45,854 nt of DNA from Nitrospirota bacterium (GTDB lineage: Bacteria > Nitrospirota > Thermodesulfovibrionia > Thermodesulfovibrionales > JdFR-88), in assembly GCA_021789735.1 (NCBI GenBank), contig JAJYJB010000009.1, positions 1 through 45,854 on the forward strand, in the 5' to 3' direction. Both the position numbers and the translations under genes were made by a program. The notes beneath the pieces were generated by a model. That model saw nothing but the letters and a program-made list of their open reading frames with translations, ran no database searches and had not been told where the DNA came from. This document shows positions 7,955 through 16,290 of this stretch, in pieces. The stretch's first letter is position 1; each line of letters begins with the position of its first letter.

Positions 7955-8927
7955 GCTCTTCGTCTCCCTTCCCGGCGAGTATTATCTTCCCCTCGGACTC
8001 CAGCTTCCTTGCGGCCTTCACGATGGACAGCTGCGCCTTTTCCACGTCGGAAACCCTTGCAGGCCCCCTGGTCTGCATGTCTTCTTTCAGCAGTTCGGAC
8101 GCCCTCTGGGACATGTTTTTGAACAGCTTGTCCTTCAATGCCTGCGAGGCGGTCTTCAGGGCCAGCGTCAGGTCTTCTGACGAGACCTCCTTCAGAAGCA
8201 TCTGGATACTCCTGTCGTCCAGCCCGGCAAGGTCGTCGAACACGAACATGAGCTGCCGTACAGAGTCCGCTATTGAAGAGCTCTTCTCTTCCACCGTATC
8301 AAGCACCTTTGATTCCGTGGCCCGGTCGCAGTGGTTCAGTATCTCCGCCAGCGTTTTGGCGCCCTCTATCTTTTTGCCGGCGCCTCCGCCTATATCGATG
8401 TGCCCCTTCAGAAGCACGTTAAGCTCATCTATCACGCTCTCCGGGATGCGCTCTGTCGTGGCTATCCTGTAAGACACCTCGTTCCTTAGCCCCTCTGGCA
8501 GAAGCACGAACACCTCGGCGGCCTTTTGGGGCTCCAGCAAACTTATGATGAGCGCGATGGTCTGCGGATGCTCGGTCAAAAGAAAATTCGATATCGTCTT
8601 GGCATCGACCCACTTAAGGGAGTCCAGGGCGCTTTTTTTCGTGGCAAGTTCCATGACTTTTTGCGCGCTGTCCTCCCCGAAACTCTTCACCAGGACACGT
8701 TTTATGAATGCGTCTCCGCTCACTATAATGTCGCCGTTGGTTATCAGGTCGGTTATCTCATCAATCACGCTGTCGATGGTGGAGCGCCTTATGGAATTGA
8801 GCTTCGCCATCTTTTTTGTTATGTTCTCGACGTATTTCATGTCGAGAGCCTGGAGCACCTTCGAGGCGGCCTCCTCTCCAATGGAAGCCAGGAACACCGC
8901 AGCTTTTTCATATCCGGTAAGCGCCAT
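7944..8927 (-). CDS. fliG: Flagellar motor switch protein FliG
   Basis: C-ring protein that couples stator ion flow to rotation and binds the MS ring. The 327 residues contain the N-terminal domain (LTGYEKAAVFLASIGEEAASKVLQALD), the middle domain with the EHPQTIALIISLL (EHPQ) motif near 118-130, and a C-terminal domain with the charged helix DLAGLDDRSIQMLLKEVSSEDLTLALK that contacts the stator. Length is typical. The ATG at 8927 has AGGAGAA just upstream, nine bases after fliF. Confidence 0.96.
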   Translation of the reverse strand: MALTGYEKAAVFLASIGEEAASKVLQALDMKYVENITKKMAKLNSIRRSTIDSVIDEITDLITNGDIIVSGDAFIKRVLVKSFGEDSAQKVMELATKKSALDSLKWVDAKTISNFLLTEHPQTIALIISLLEPQKAAEVFVLLPEGLRNEVSYRIATTERIPESVIDELNVLLKGHIDIGGGAGKKIEGAKTLAEILNHCDRATESKVLDTVEEKSSSIADSVRQLMFVFDDLAGLDDRSIQMLLKEVSSEDLTLALKTASQALKDKLFKNMSQRASELLKEDMQTRGPARVSDVEKAQLSIVKAARKLESEGKIILAGKGDEELVV

Positions 8928-8936
8928 GGTTCTCCT

Positions 8937-10490
8937 CTATTTCTCCTCCAGCCAGCTTCTGATCAGAAACGCCGCATCATCTGGGTTTTCCCTGGCCCAC
9001 GTTATGACCTTGGTCTCCGAGCTCCCGGTCAGCTCCAATTGCTTTTGCGTCTCTGGTTGCTCAAGCATGTCAGCGATCTCCTGCGGTATCTGCGGTTGAG
9101 GTTTTTCCCCGCCCTTCGCCATGATCATCTTCATGAGCGGCCTGACGACAAAGAAAAAGACCAGCAGGATAAGCACGAGCGGCGCCAGATGGCTTGAGGC
9201 GGAGTAGACCTGCGGCAATATGGCAGGTTTTTTGGGCACGGCGGGCCCTCCCTCGTACGAGGCCTCAAAGGGCATATTGACCACCTCAACCTGGTCGCCC
9301 CTGCCCGATTCGTATCCGATGGCCTTTTTGACCATGCTTTCAAACTGCTTTATGTCTGCCCCGGAGCGCGGTATGTACTGCTTCTTTCCATTCACGGTCT
9401 TGTACGTGCCGTCGACCAGGGCCACAACGGAAAGTCTTTTTATGATGCCCGTCGCGTTTTCTATGTGGCTTGTGACCTCGTTTATCTCATAGTTCACGGT
9501 ATCGTCCGTCTTCTGGGTGCTGCCCCGGGAGGCAAAGACGGCCACGGCGGGCTTGCCCGGCAGGTTGGAGCTTGCTCCGGGAATGCCGCCGGGCGCTCCG
9601 GAGGTGGACATTTCCGTCACCTTGCGCTCGCTCCTGGCTACCTGGCTGTCCGGATCGTAGATCTTCTCCACCTTGTCTATTTTGTCGAAATCCAGGTCCG
9701 CGGTCACTTTCACCTTTACGTTTTCACGTCCGACCACGGGCGCGAGTATCCCGGCCACACGGTCTTCAAGCTGCCTCTCGACCGTGCGCTCGTAATCCAG
9801 CTGGCTGCCCGAAAGGGCCACGCTGTCATCCTGCGGAGAGTTGAGTATGTATCCCTGGCTGTCAACTACCGAGATGTCCTTGGGGTCCAGGCCCTCCACG
9901 CTGCTCGCCACCAAATGGACTATGCCCATGACCTGGCCCTGCGAAAGGTTCGTGCCGGGGGAGAGCTTAAGCAGGACCGAGGCCCTTGGCTTGTCCTGCT
10001 TTGACAGAAGGAAATCGCTGTTGTCCGGTATGGTGAGCTGGACCCTGCACATTTCTATGCCGGAAATGGCCCTTATGGTGCGTGCCAGCTCTCCTTGAAG
10101 CGCCCTCTTATAGTCCACTTTCTGGACGAAGTCCGTGGTGGAAAAATTGTTTTTGTCAAATATCTCAAAGCCGACCCCGCCGTTCTGGGGCAGCCCCTCG
10201 GCCGCGAGCTTCAGGCGCAGCAGCGCGACCTTGTCCGAAGGCACCATCAACCCCTGCGCAGTGGCCTTGTACGGTATCTTCATCGCGTCAAGCTTCTGCA
10301 TGATGAGCCCCGCGTCCTCATCCGTCAGGTTGGAATAAAGCAGGCTGTAATTTGTCCTCTCCATCCATGAAACCGAAAATATGAGGGAGGCTATCACGAG
10401 GACCACCGCCGCAGCCAGCGCGGCCTGCTTTTTCCTGGGCAGGGCCTTTACCTGCTCCAGCAGTGGCTGAAGAGAAGACAGGGAGGGCAT
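8937..10490 (-). CDS. fliF: Flagellar MS-ring protein FliF
   Basis: Inner-membrane ring on which the rotor and export gate assemble. The 517 residues show an N-terminal membrane segment (about 22-44), the YscJ/FliF secretin-like domain (NYSLLYSNLTDEDAGLI, AEGLPQNGGVGFEIFD), a large periplasmic part, a second membrane segment near 425-447 and a C-terminal FliG-binding tail (VITWARENPDDAAFLIRSWL). Its ATG overlaps the fliE stop (TGATG). Length is typical. Confidence 0.96.
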   Translation of the reverse strand: MPSLSSLQPLLEQVKALPRKKQAALAAAVVLVIASLIFSVSWMERTNYSLLYSNLTDEDAGLIMQKLDAMKIPYKATAQGLMVPSDKVALLRLKLAAEGLPQNGGVGFEIFDKNNFSTTDFVQKVDYKRALQGELARTIRAISGIEMCRVQLTIPDNSDFLLSKQDKPRASVLLKLSPGTNLSQGQVMGIVHLVASSVEGLDPKDISVVDSQGYILNSPQDDSVALSGSQLDYERTVERQLEDRVAGILAPVVGRENVKVKVTADLDFDKIDKVEKIYDPDSQVARSERKVTEMSTSGAPGGIPGASSNLPGKPAVAVFASRGSTQKTDDTVNYEINEVTSHIENATGIIKRLSVVALVDGTYKTVNGKKQYIPRSGADIKQFESMVKKAIGYESGRGDQVEVVNMPFEASYEGGPAVPKKPAILPQVYSASSHLAPLVLILLVFFFVVRPLMKMIMAKGGEKPQPQIPQEIADMLEQPETQKQLELTGSSETKVITWARENPDDAAFLIRSWLEEK

Positions 10491-10783
10491 CAGAGCTGCA
10501 TCCCCATTATCTGCTCATAGGCGTTCAGTATCTTGTTCCTGACCTCTACCATGAGCTGAAAGTTCAGATTGGCCTTTTCCATCTCTATGATGGCCTGGGT
10601 CATGTCCCCGCCGTTTGCCAGGTCGTTTGCGGCCTTGTCCGCGCTCTGCTGTACCTGGCCGACCTCGTTTATGGCCTGGTTCATCATCTCGTCAAAACCC
10701 TGACCGTCATTTTTTTGACCCGCGCCCTTAAGCCCGCCCAGACCGCCCAGATGGCCGCTTCCGTTTATTTCCATGCCGGACAC
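10490..10783 (-). CDS. fliE: Flagellar hook-basal body protein FliE
   Basis: Adaptor between MS ring and rod. The 97 residues carry the conserved C-terminal block (MTQAIIEMEKANLNFQLMVE, then VRNKILNAYEQIMGMQL). The GTG start at 10783 abuts the flgC stop and is preceded by GGAGGG at a nine-base distance; an ATG three codons later would be much farther from it. It lies between flgC and fliF as in most flagellar operons. Confidence 0.94.
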   Translation of the reverse strand: MSGMEINGSGHLGGLGGLKGAGQKNDGQGFDEMMNQAINEVGQVQQSADKAANDLANGGDMTQAIIEMEKANLNFQLMVEVRNKILNAYEQIMGMQL

Positions 10784-11197
10784 TTAGAACTGCCCTCCAA
10801 GTTGCAGGGCCTTGCTGAACATGGCCTTGGAAGTATTGAATGTCGACACCTGGGCCTCGTAGGACCTGTACGCGGTCATCATATTGACCATCTCCTCCAG
10901 CACATTTATGTCCGGCATCTTGACAAAGCCGTCCTTGTCCGCATCCGGGTTGGAGGGGTCATAGACCTTCTGAAAGTCGTTCTCCTTGACCACGGATGAG
11001 ACCTGGACCCCGTCCAGATCCTGGTCGCCGGACTCGATGGGCATTGTGGAGAAGATGACCTCCCTTTTCTTGTACGGCCCCCCGCCCGCCGACTTGGTGG
11101 ACTGGGCATTTGCCATGTTGGAAGCTATAGCGTCCATCCGCTCCTTCTGGGCCTTCATGGCCGAGGCGCTGACTTCAAGCATGCCGAAAGAATCCAT
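10784..11197 (-). CDS. flgC: Flagellar proximal rod protein FlgC
   Basis: Rod subunit exported through the type III gate. The 137 residues have the N-terminal rod signature (LEVSASAMKAQKERMDAIASNMANAQ), the GGPYKKREVIF segment and the C-terminal NVLEEMVNMMTAYRSYEAQVSTFNTSKAM helix that packs in the rod. The ATG at 11197 has an AGGAGG site. It lies 12 bases after flgB. Confidence 0.96.
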   Translation of the reverse strand: MDSFGMLEVSASAMKAQKERMDAIASNMANAQSTKSAGGGPYKKREVIFSTMPIESGDQDLDGVQVSSVVKENDFQKVYDPSNPDADKDGFVKMPDINVLEEMVNMMTAYRSYEAQVSTFNTSKAMFSKALQLGGQF

Positions 11198-11209
11198 TTT
11201 TTAATCCTC

Positions 11210-11587
11210 CTATACTGTCCTTATGTCGGCCTGGTACATGCTCATCTCCGTGCCGAGCAACTTTATACCGGCCTCATAAAGCATCGCGTTTTCATCCATT
11301 TTTGCCACCTGCATGTCTATCTGCACGTTGTTTCCGTCCTTCCAGGGCGCGGACTTGTCCAGATGGACGGACTCATCGTCGGAATCGGACATGGGCGGGT
11401 CGATGTCCCTTTCGTTCGTCAACATCAGCGGCAGACCGCCGCCCTGCAGAAAATCCTCGAACCTGATGTCCTTTGCCTTGTAGTCAGGCGTATCGGAGTT
11501 TGCAATATTGGAAGCCAGGACACCCTGCCTTTTTTGCGTGAAGCCGATGAGCCGCTCAAGTGTATTGCCGCCTACGGGCTGTGTCAT
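11210..11587 (-). CDS. flgB: Flagellar proximal rod protein FlgB
   Basis: First gene of the basal-body operon, encoding a rod subunit. The 125 residues show GFTQKRQGVLASNIANSDTPDYKAKDI near the N-terminus and a C-terminal helix DENAMLYEAGIKLLGTEMSMYQADI. AGGAGAAG lies upstream of the ATG. A sigma-54-like promoter 38-53 bases upstream of the start codon, directly after the gene for an FlrC-like activator, suggests class III flagellar control. Confidence 0.95.
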   Translation of the reverse strand: MTQPVGGNTLERLIGFTQKRQGVLASNIANSDTPDYKAKDIRFEDFLQGGGLPLMLTNERDIDPPMSDSDDESVHLDKSAPWKDGNNVQIDMQVAKMDENAMLYEAGIKLLGTEMSMYQADIRTV

Positions 11588-11624
11588 TTTTTTAACTCTT
11601 CTCCTGTCATATTGACCTTATGTA

Positions 11625-11640
11625 TCAATAATCGTGCCAG
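11625..11640 (-). promoter_or_regulatory. Sigma-54-like promoter of the flgB-motE operon
   Basis: The minus strand reads TGGCACG-ATTA-TTGAT, with a perfect -24 box and correct spacing; the -12 box has GA instead of GC. The predicted start is near 11613, 26 bases before flgB. It sits between the end of an FlrC-like sigma-54 activator gene and the first basal-body gene. Confidence 0.6.
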
Positions 11641-11672
11641 CTTAAAAACACGCGGAGAAAAACAAAAAAACA

Positions 11673-11692
11673 AAAAAGAAGGTCCATCCTTG
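11673..11692 (-). terminator. Weak terminator-like site after the FlrC-like gene
   Basis: A small AAGG/CCTT stem with a five-base loop (11680-11692) is followed on the minus strand by a C and then a T-run (11673-11678). The stem is too short for confidence; it may permit read-through into flgB. Confidence 0.25.
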
Positions 11693-11707
11693 AGCAAAAA
11701 ATTCCCC

Positions 11708-13060
11708 TCAGGAAAAATTTTCCCCATATTCCTTGAGCTTGTTCCTTATCGTCCTGACGCTGACGCCGAGTATCTTTGCCGCCATGGTCCTGTTTCCGTC
11801 AACGCCTTTAAGGGTGTCCATTATAAGTTGCCTCTCCATGTCCCTGATTTTCCCGGCGGGGGCGTCCTCCGCGCGGCATTTTACCTGCTCGAACATGAAA
11901 TCGGACTCATCTATCAGCGGGCCTTTCGCCAGGAAAACGGCCCTGTGCATTACGTTCTGGAGCTCCCTTATGTTGCCGCGCCATTTTTTTGCCATCAGGA
12001 CGGCCATGGCCGCCGGGCCAATGCCCTCTGTGTGCTTGCCTGCAAGAAGTGAAAAGGTCTTTATGAAGTGGTTTGAAAGCGCCTCGATGTCCTCCGGCCG
12101 CTCCCGCAGCGGAGGAACATTTATCGGGAAGACGTTGAGCCTGTAATAGAGGTCTTCCCTGAACCTGCCCTCCCCGCATTCCTTCCACAGGTCCCGGTTG
12201 GTGGTGGCGATTACCCTTACGTCCACAGGCACCGGGGATTTCCCGCCGACCCTGTCTATCTCCTTCTCCTGCAACGCCCTCAACAGCTTTGCCTGGAGCA
12301 GCAGAGGCATTTCCCCTATCTCATCAAGCAGTATGGTCCCTCCGTGCGCAAGCTCGAACTTCCCTTTTTTTCTGTCCACCGCGCCGGTAAAGGAGCCCTT
12401 TTCATGCCCGAAGAGCTCCGACTCAAGCAGGTTGTCCGGTATGGCCGCGCAGTTGACCGCGATGAAGGGCTTGTCCGCCCTCCTGCTTGACCTGTGTATG
12501 TGCCTTGCCAGCAGTTCCTTGCCCGTGCCGGACTCTCCCTCTATGAGCACCGTTATATCGGAGGCCGCCAGCTTTCCGGCCAACTCGATGATCTTTTTCA
12601 TGCCGGCGTTGACCGTTATAAGCTCCTGCGTCCCGCCGTCTCCACTCCGGACCTCCGCGGCCGAGGCGATGATCGACTCAACGGCCTTCTGGAGCCTGTC
12701 GAAGGGGAACGGCTTCACCAGGAAGTCCGTCGCTCCCTCCTTCATCATCTCCACTGCGGTCTCCACCGTGCCAAAACCGGTTATGACGAGCACCGGCAGG
12801 GGGCTGCTGCCGCGCCTTACCTCTTTCAGCAGGGCCATGCCGTCCATGCGCGGCATCCTCATGTCCGTAACCATCATGGAGAATTCGGCGCCGGGCTGGC
12901 GCAGCTTGTCGAGCGCCTCCTGGCCGTTTCCGGAAAGGACGACATCATAGCCCATCCTGCCGATGGACTCCTTCATGGCGAGCCTCATCTGCGGGTCGTC
13001 GTCCACAACCAGGACGGTTTTTGTTTTCTTGCCGTCTTTAGACGTCTGGGCGCAGTCCAA
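11708..13060 (-). CDS. FlrC/FleR-like sigma-54 response regulator
   Basis: NtrC-family activator of 450 residues: receiver domain (about 14-130, acidic pocket DDD at 20-22, phosphoacceptor D66 in VTDMRMP), AAA+ domain (about 150-390, Walker A GESGTGKE, loop 1 written GSFTGA rather than GAFTGA, Walker B ILLDEIGEM) and a Fis-type helix-turn-helix (AKILGVSVRTIRNKLKEYG). The TTG start at 13060 is supported by GGGAGG about eight bases upstream. It follows the PAS kinase by 63 bases and precedes the flgB sigma-54 promoter, matching the FlrB-FlrC/FleS-FleR arrangement that activates class III flagellar promoters. The assignment is from context and the Fis domain; the exact targets are inferred. Confidence 0.85.
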   Translation of the reverse strand: MDCAQTSKDGKKTKTVLVVDDDPQMRLAMKESIGRMGYDVVLSGNGQEALDKLRQPGAEFSMMVTDMRMPRMDGMALLKEVRRGSSPLPVLVITGFGTVETAVEMMKEGATDFLVKPFPFDRLQKAVESIIASAAEVRSGDGGTQELITVNAGMKKIIELAGKLAASDITVLIEGESGTGKELLARHIHRSSRRADKPFIAVNCAAIPDNLLESELFGHEKGSFTGAVDRKKGKFELAHGGTILLDEIGEMPLLLQAKLLRALQEKEIDRVGGKSPVPVDVRVIATTNRDLWKECGEGRFREDLYYRLNVFPINVPPLRERPEDIEALSNHFIKTFSLLAGKHTEGIGPAAMAVLMAKKWRGNIRELQNVMHRAVFLAKGPLIDESDFMFEQVKCRAEDAPAGKIRDMERQLIMDTLKGVDGNRTMAAKILGVSVRTIRNKLKEYGENFS

Positions 13061-13123
13061 AAAATTTTCCTCCCGTATTTTTTGTAGCGTCCCCTGAAAC
13101 GGAAAAGCAGTTTTTTATTTTTG

Positions 13124-14293
13124 TCAGGACGCCGTTTTGTCCGCCAGATCAAAATACATGCTGAAAGTGCTGCCCTTGCCAAGCTCGCTTGAAACCCGTA
13201 TGTACCCTCCGTGGGCCTGCATTATCTTGGACGCGATGGCCAGGCCCAGGCCGGACCCTTTTTCCTTCGTGCTGAAAAAAGGGTCGAATATCTTCTCGAT
13301 GTTTTCGGGCTCTATGCCAGGCCCCTCGTCCTTTATATCGAGGACGGCGCACTCGCCTTCCGAGCGCAGGCAGACCTCGATCGAACCCCCTCCGCCCATG
13401 GCCTGGGCCGCGTTTATGGCCAGGTTCATTATCGTCTGCTTAAGGAGCTCCCCGTCCCCCCGGACGTCCCAGTCTCCGGCGTACCTCTTCTGCGTCCTGA
13501 CGCCGCGGGACTCCATGAAAGGAGAAAGAAGCCAAAACACCTCTTCCGATATCTGCCTCAAACTGACCCTGGCCATGACTGGCTTTTGCGGCCTTGCGAA
13601 AAAAAGCATGTTAGTAAGTATGTTGTTCAGGCTGTGTATGCCGGCCGATATCCCTCCGGCCAGTTCCTTTTGTTCCTTTCCCTGCACGTCGCGCTCCAGC
13701 ATTGAAGCAAACAGCTCTATGCTGCACAGGGGGTTTCTGATCTCGTGGACTATCTTTGCCGCCATCTCGCCAAGGGATATCAGCCTTTTGTTGCGTTCGT
13801 GCAAGGCCTCCATCCGCCTCATCGCGGTAACGTCCTTAATCTGTATGACCCTGCCCCTCGGTGCGCCATTTGAATCCACGACGGGAGAATCGGAAACGAT
13901 GACGTTGTATTTCCTGCCGCCTGCCTCCAGCACAAGCCCCGCCCCGTTCTCGGAGATGGACATGGGCAGCCCTGAATAATCACCTCCGGCCATGGCCTTT
14001 GCCATTTCCCCGGAGAGCCCCAGGAGACGGGCCGCAGATTTGTTCATCATGGTCACCTTTTCCCTTTGGTCAAGGACGATTATTGCCTCCTCCATGCTGC
14101 ACAGGACGGCATCCAGGTAGTCCTTGTTCTTTTCCGCCTCCCTGAGCGCATCGATGAGCCTCACGTTCTTGTCCTGGAGCTCCTCCGTGAGGGTCTCGAT
14201 CCTCTTTTGCAGCGCAGTATAGCAGGCTTCCAGGCTCCTCGATGCCTTGGTAAAGCTGTCAAAAGCGGTATTAAGGAGAGTTACATCAGCCAA
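13124..14293 (-). CDS. FlrB/FleS-like PAS histidine kinase
   Basis: Soluble sensor kinase of 389 residues with no membrane segment: N-terminal coiled coil (about 25-60), PAS domain (about 60-160), HisKA dimerisation domain with phosphorylated H183 in AKIVHEIRNPL, and HATPase_c domain (about 285-385; N box NLAINAAQAM, G boxes DEGPGIE and GSGLGLAI). The start is TTG at 14293 with AAGGAGG upstream. It sits between the TPR gene (18-base gap) and the FlrC-like activator gene, so it very probably phosphorylates that activator. The cytoplasmic architecture resembles FlrB/FleS, which sense flagellar assembly state. Confidence 0.85.
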   Translation of the reverse strand: MADVTLLNTAFDSFTKASRSLEACYTALQKRIETLTEELQDKNVRLIDALREAEKNKDYLDAVLCSMEEAIIVLDQREKVTMMNKSAARLLGLSGEMAKAMAGGDYSGLPMSISENGAGLVLEAGGRKYNVIVSDSPVVDSNGAPRGRVIQIKDVTAMRRMEALHERNKRLISLGEMAAKIVHEIRNPLCSIELFASMLERDVQGKEQKELAGGISAGIHSLNNILTNMLFFARPQKPVMARVSLRQISEEVFWLLSPFMESRGVRTQKRYAGDWDVRGDGELLKQTIMNLAINAAQAMGGGGSIEVCLRSEGECAVLDIKDEGPGIEPENIEKIFDPFFSTKEKGSGLGLAIASKIMQAHGGYIRVSSELGKGSTFSMYFDLADKTAS

Positions 14294-14311
14294 AAAAGAG
14301 GTCCTCCTTTC

Positions 14312-16162
14312 TCATCTTTCCTTCATGACCTTTGTCTCAAGGAGCCTGGCGGCCGCATATCGCGCCATAAGACCACCGTCATTTTTCAGGCTGTCAAGGG
14401 CCGTTTGCGGGTCCTTCTGCAGAGACTGCATCCTGTAAAGGGTCCATTTCAGGTCCTCGGCCGTCAGCCCCGTATGCCCACTGGCGGACACCCGGCCGGC
14501 ATAAGCCTGCTTATAGAGTTGCAGCGCCTGTGTCTTCAAGCCCCTGGTGTACGTGGCATCGGCCAGTGACAGGTAAAGCGGGGCCGGCACATCCGTGTTC
14601 CCGTCCCTGATGCGTTTTTCGATAAACCCGATTGCCCTTGCGTCTCCGGCATGTCCGATCGTCCTTGCAAGCAGCAGTAAGTCCTGCTGCGAAAGCGTCT
14701 TTACGGAAAGGAGCGCCCTTTGCGAAGCCGCATAGTTGCCAAGGAGGAAATAGACGCCCGCCTTCAGGCGCAGCGTAGCGTCATCATGACCGGTCAGTCT
14801 TGCCATGCGCAGCAGGCCTTTTGCTTCCTTCGCCTTCCCCCTGGCCACGCAATAGCCTAAAAGCCTTCGGGCGGCCTCTGTCTTCAGCATGGGTGAGCCG
14901 TTCCTGACAATCCAGGAATACAGACTCGCGGCCTGTTCCATGTCCGACGCCTCCAGCAGGCCGGCCGCCTTGAAAATAAAGCCTGCCCTTGCCGGCTGCG
15001 TCAGGCTCATACCGGCAGTTTTCCAGAGGGCGGGAAAAAGCGCGGGGGAATTGTCCATCGCATCTTCAATGATCTTCTGCAGCCCATCGGCGGCCCGGAG
15101 CGCGTAATCCTTTTTCACAAGCAGGCCCTTCAGGATGTCCGCCGCCTTCAGAGCATTCCCCTTCCGGGCCTCCGCCCTGGCCAGAAGCAAAAAGGCATCG
15201 TTTCTGAGCTTGCCGCCAAACAGGTCCTGCGTCACCCGCTTTAAAAGCCCGATGGCCTCACCTGTTTTGCCCAGCTCAATGTAGCATTGCGCCAGGTCAA
15301 TGAGCGCCTTGTGCCTGAGTGCGCCGCGCGAAGAGCCCGAGGCGGCCTGGAACAGAGATGCCGCATCGCCTAAACTGCCCTCTTCCGCCGCAATGAGCCC
15401 AAGCGAAAAAGAGGCCCTGTGGGAATACTCCCCTGCCCTGACGGACCCCAGGAACGCCTTAGCCTCATCGGTTTTTCCCAGAAGCTTGCACGCCTCCCCC
15501 ATGCTGTACATGGCAAGATTAGAGGCCGCCGCGTCCCGGTTTCTGTTTTTCTCCGCCAGGACCTTTTCACCGGTAGGCTCGCCCATGCCCAGGGACTTAA
15601 ACAGCTCGTACGCATCCTTGGTCCGGCCTGTAGCAAAAAGCGCCTCCGCCTTGCCGTACATCGCCTCCGGGTTGTCCCCGGCCTTTTCATAGTTGGCCAG
15701 GGCCTGCTTGTAATGGACGGTCTTGAAGAGCGCGTTTGCAAGGCCCAGGTGGGCCCTTTCGGAAAATTCCGATTTCTTGAAGGTCTTTAAAAATATCCTG
15801 AAAACGGAGGCGGCCTCCTGATAAAAACCGATGTCCTCGTAGACCTCAGCCCTTTCAAGAAGCGAGAGCTCTTTTTTCCTGCCTTCAGGGAAATAGAGAT
15901 AGGCAAGCCTGTAGGCCTCCAGTGAATCATAAAGCCTGTTTGCCCCCCTGAGCGCCTTTGCGTAAACATAATTGTATTCGGCAAACTCGCTCATGGGGGG
16001 CTTATACGCCTTGAGCATCGCGACGGCGGCCTGCGGCCTGCCGTTATTGATTTCCACAAGGGCCCTGTCCAGTACGGACTGGGCAGGGGGAGCGGCCCCC
16101 GATGACTCGGGGGCCATAATGAAAGCGCCAAGAAAAATGAATATCAGGAACAATTTCTGCAC
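14312..16162 (-). CDS. Exported TPR-repeat protein of unknown function, in flagellar regulatory operon
   Basis: I do not recognise a named family. The 616 residues begin with a hydrophobic signal-like segment (about 3-18, then ESSGAAPPAQ) and consist of repeated helical pairs with TPR spacing (for example YNYVYAKALRGANRLYDSLEAYRLAYLYFP, then AVFRIFLKTFKKSEFSERAHLGLANALF, and AAEEGSLGDAASLFQAASG), so it is probably a periplasmic scaffold. It is the first gene of an operon with an FlrB-like kinase and an FlrC-like activator and is preceded by a consensus sigma-54 promoter. The start is a GTG at 16162 without a ribosome site; a TTG lies three codons on. Possible roles are a flagellar/stator scaffold comparable to the TPR proteins PflA/PflB/FlgX-type disks of other polar flagella, or an assembly checkpoint; both are inference. 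Confidence 0.7.
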   Translation of the reverse strand: MQKLFLIFIFLGAFIMAPESSGAAPPAQSVLDRALVEINNGRPQAAVAMLKAYKPPMSEFAEYNYVYAKALRGANRLYDSLEAYRLAYLYFPEGRKKELSLLERAEVYEDIGFYQEAASVFRIFLKTFKKSEFSERAHLGLANALFKTVHYKQALANYEKAGDNPEAMYGKAEALFATGRTKDAYELFKSLGMGEPTGEKVLAEKNRNRDAAASNLAMYSMGEACKLLGKTDEAKAFLGSVRAGEYSHRASFSLGLIAAEEGSLGDAASLFQAASGSSRGALRHKALIDLAQCYIELGKTGEAIGLLKRVTQDLFGGKLRNDAFLLLARAEARKGNALKAADILKGLLVKKDYALRAADGLQKIIEDAMDNSPALFPALWKTAGMSLTQPARAGFIFKAAGLLEASDMEQAASLYSWIVRNGSPMLKTEAARRLLGYCVARGKAKEAKGLLRMARLTGHDDATLRLKAGVYFLLGNYAASQRALLSVKTLSQQDLLLLARTIGHAGDARAIGFIEKRIRDGNTDVPAPLYLSLADATYTRGLKTQALQLYKQAYAGRVSASGHTGLTAEDLKWTLYRMQSLQKDPQTALDSLKNDGGLMARYAAARLLETKVMKER

Positions 16163-16173
16163 GAAAAGGAAAA

Positions 16174-16189
16174 AGCAATTAACGTGCCA
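16174..16189 (-). promoter_or_regulatory. Consensus sigma-54 promoter of TPR-kinase-activator operon
   Basis: The minus strand reads TGGCACG-TTAA-TTGCT, an essentially perfect -24/-12 element. Counting 12 bases from the GC puts the mRNA start at about 16163, directly next to the GTG start codon of the TPR gene. A dyad upstream (16239-16256) lies at about -85, a usual place for activator binding. Confidence 0.8.
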
Positions 16190-16238
16190 AAAATAAAATG
16201 CTTGTTTTAAAAGGATTTTATCTGGACCGTGAAGGGAA

Positions 16239-16256
16239 ACGTCACGAAATTGACGT
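16239..16256. promoter_or_regulatory. ACGTCA-N6-TGACGT dyad, possible sigma-54 activator site
   Basis: A perfect 6-6-6 inverted repeat lies in the short gap between the stop of the FleQ/FlrA-like gene and the sigma-54 promoter, centred about 85 bases upstream of the predicted start. Enhancer sites of NtrC-family activators are dyads in this position. Binding by the adjacent activator is inference. Confidence 0.45.
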
Positions 16257-16290
16257 CAGGAAACGGGCCCATCCGGGAAGAAAGGCAGCT

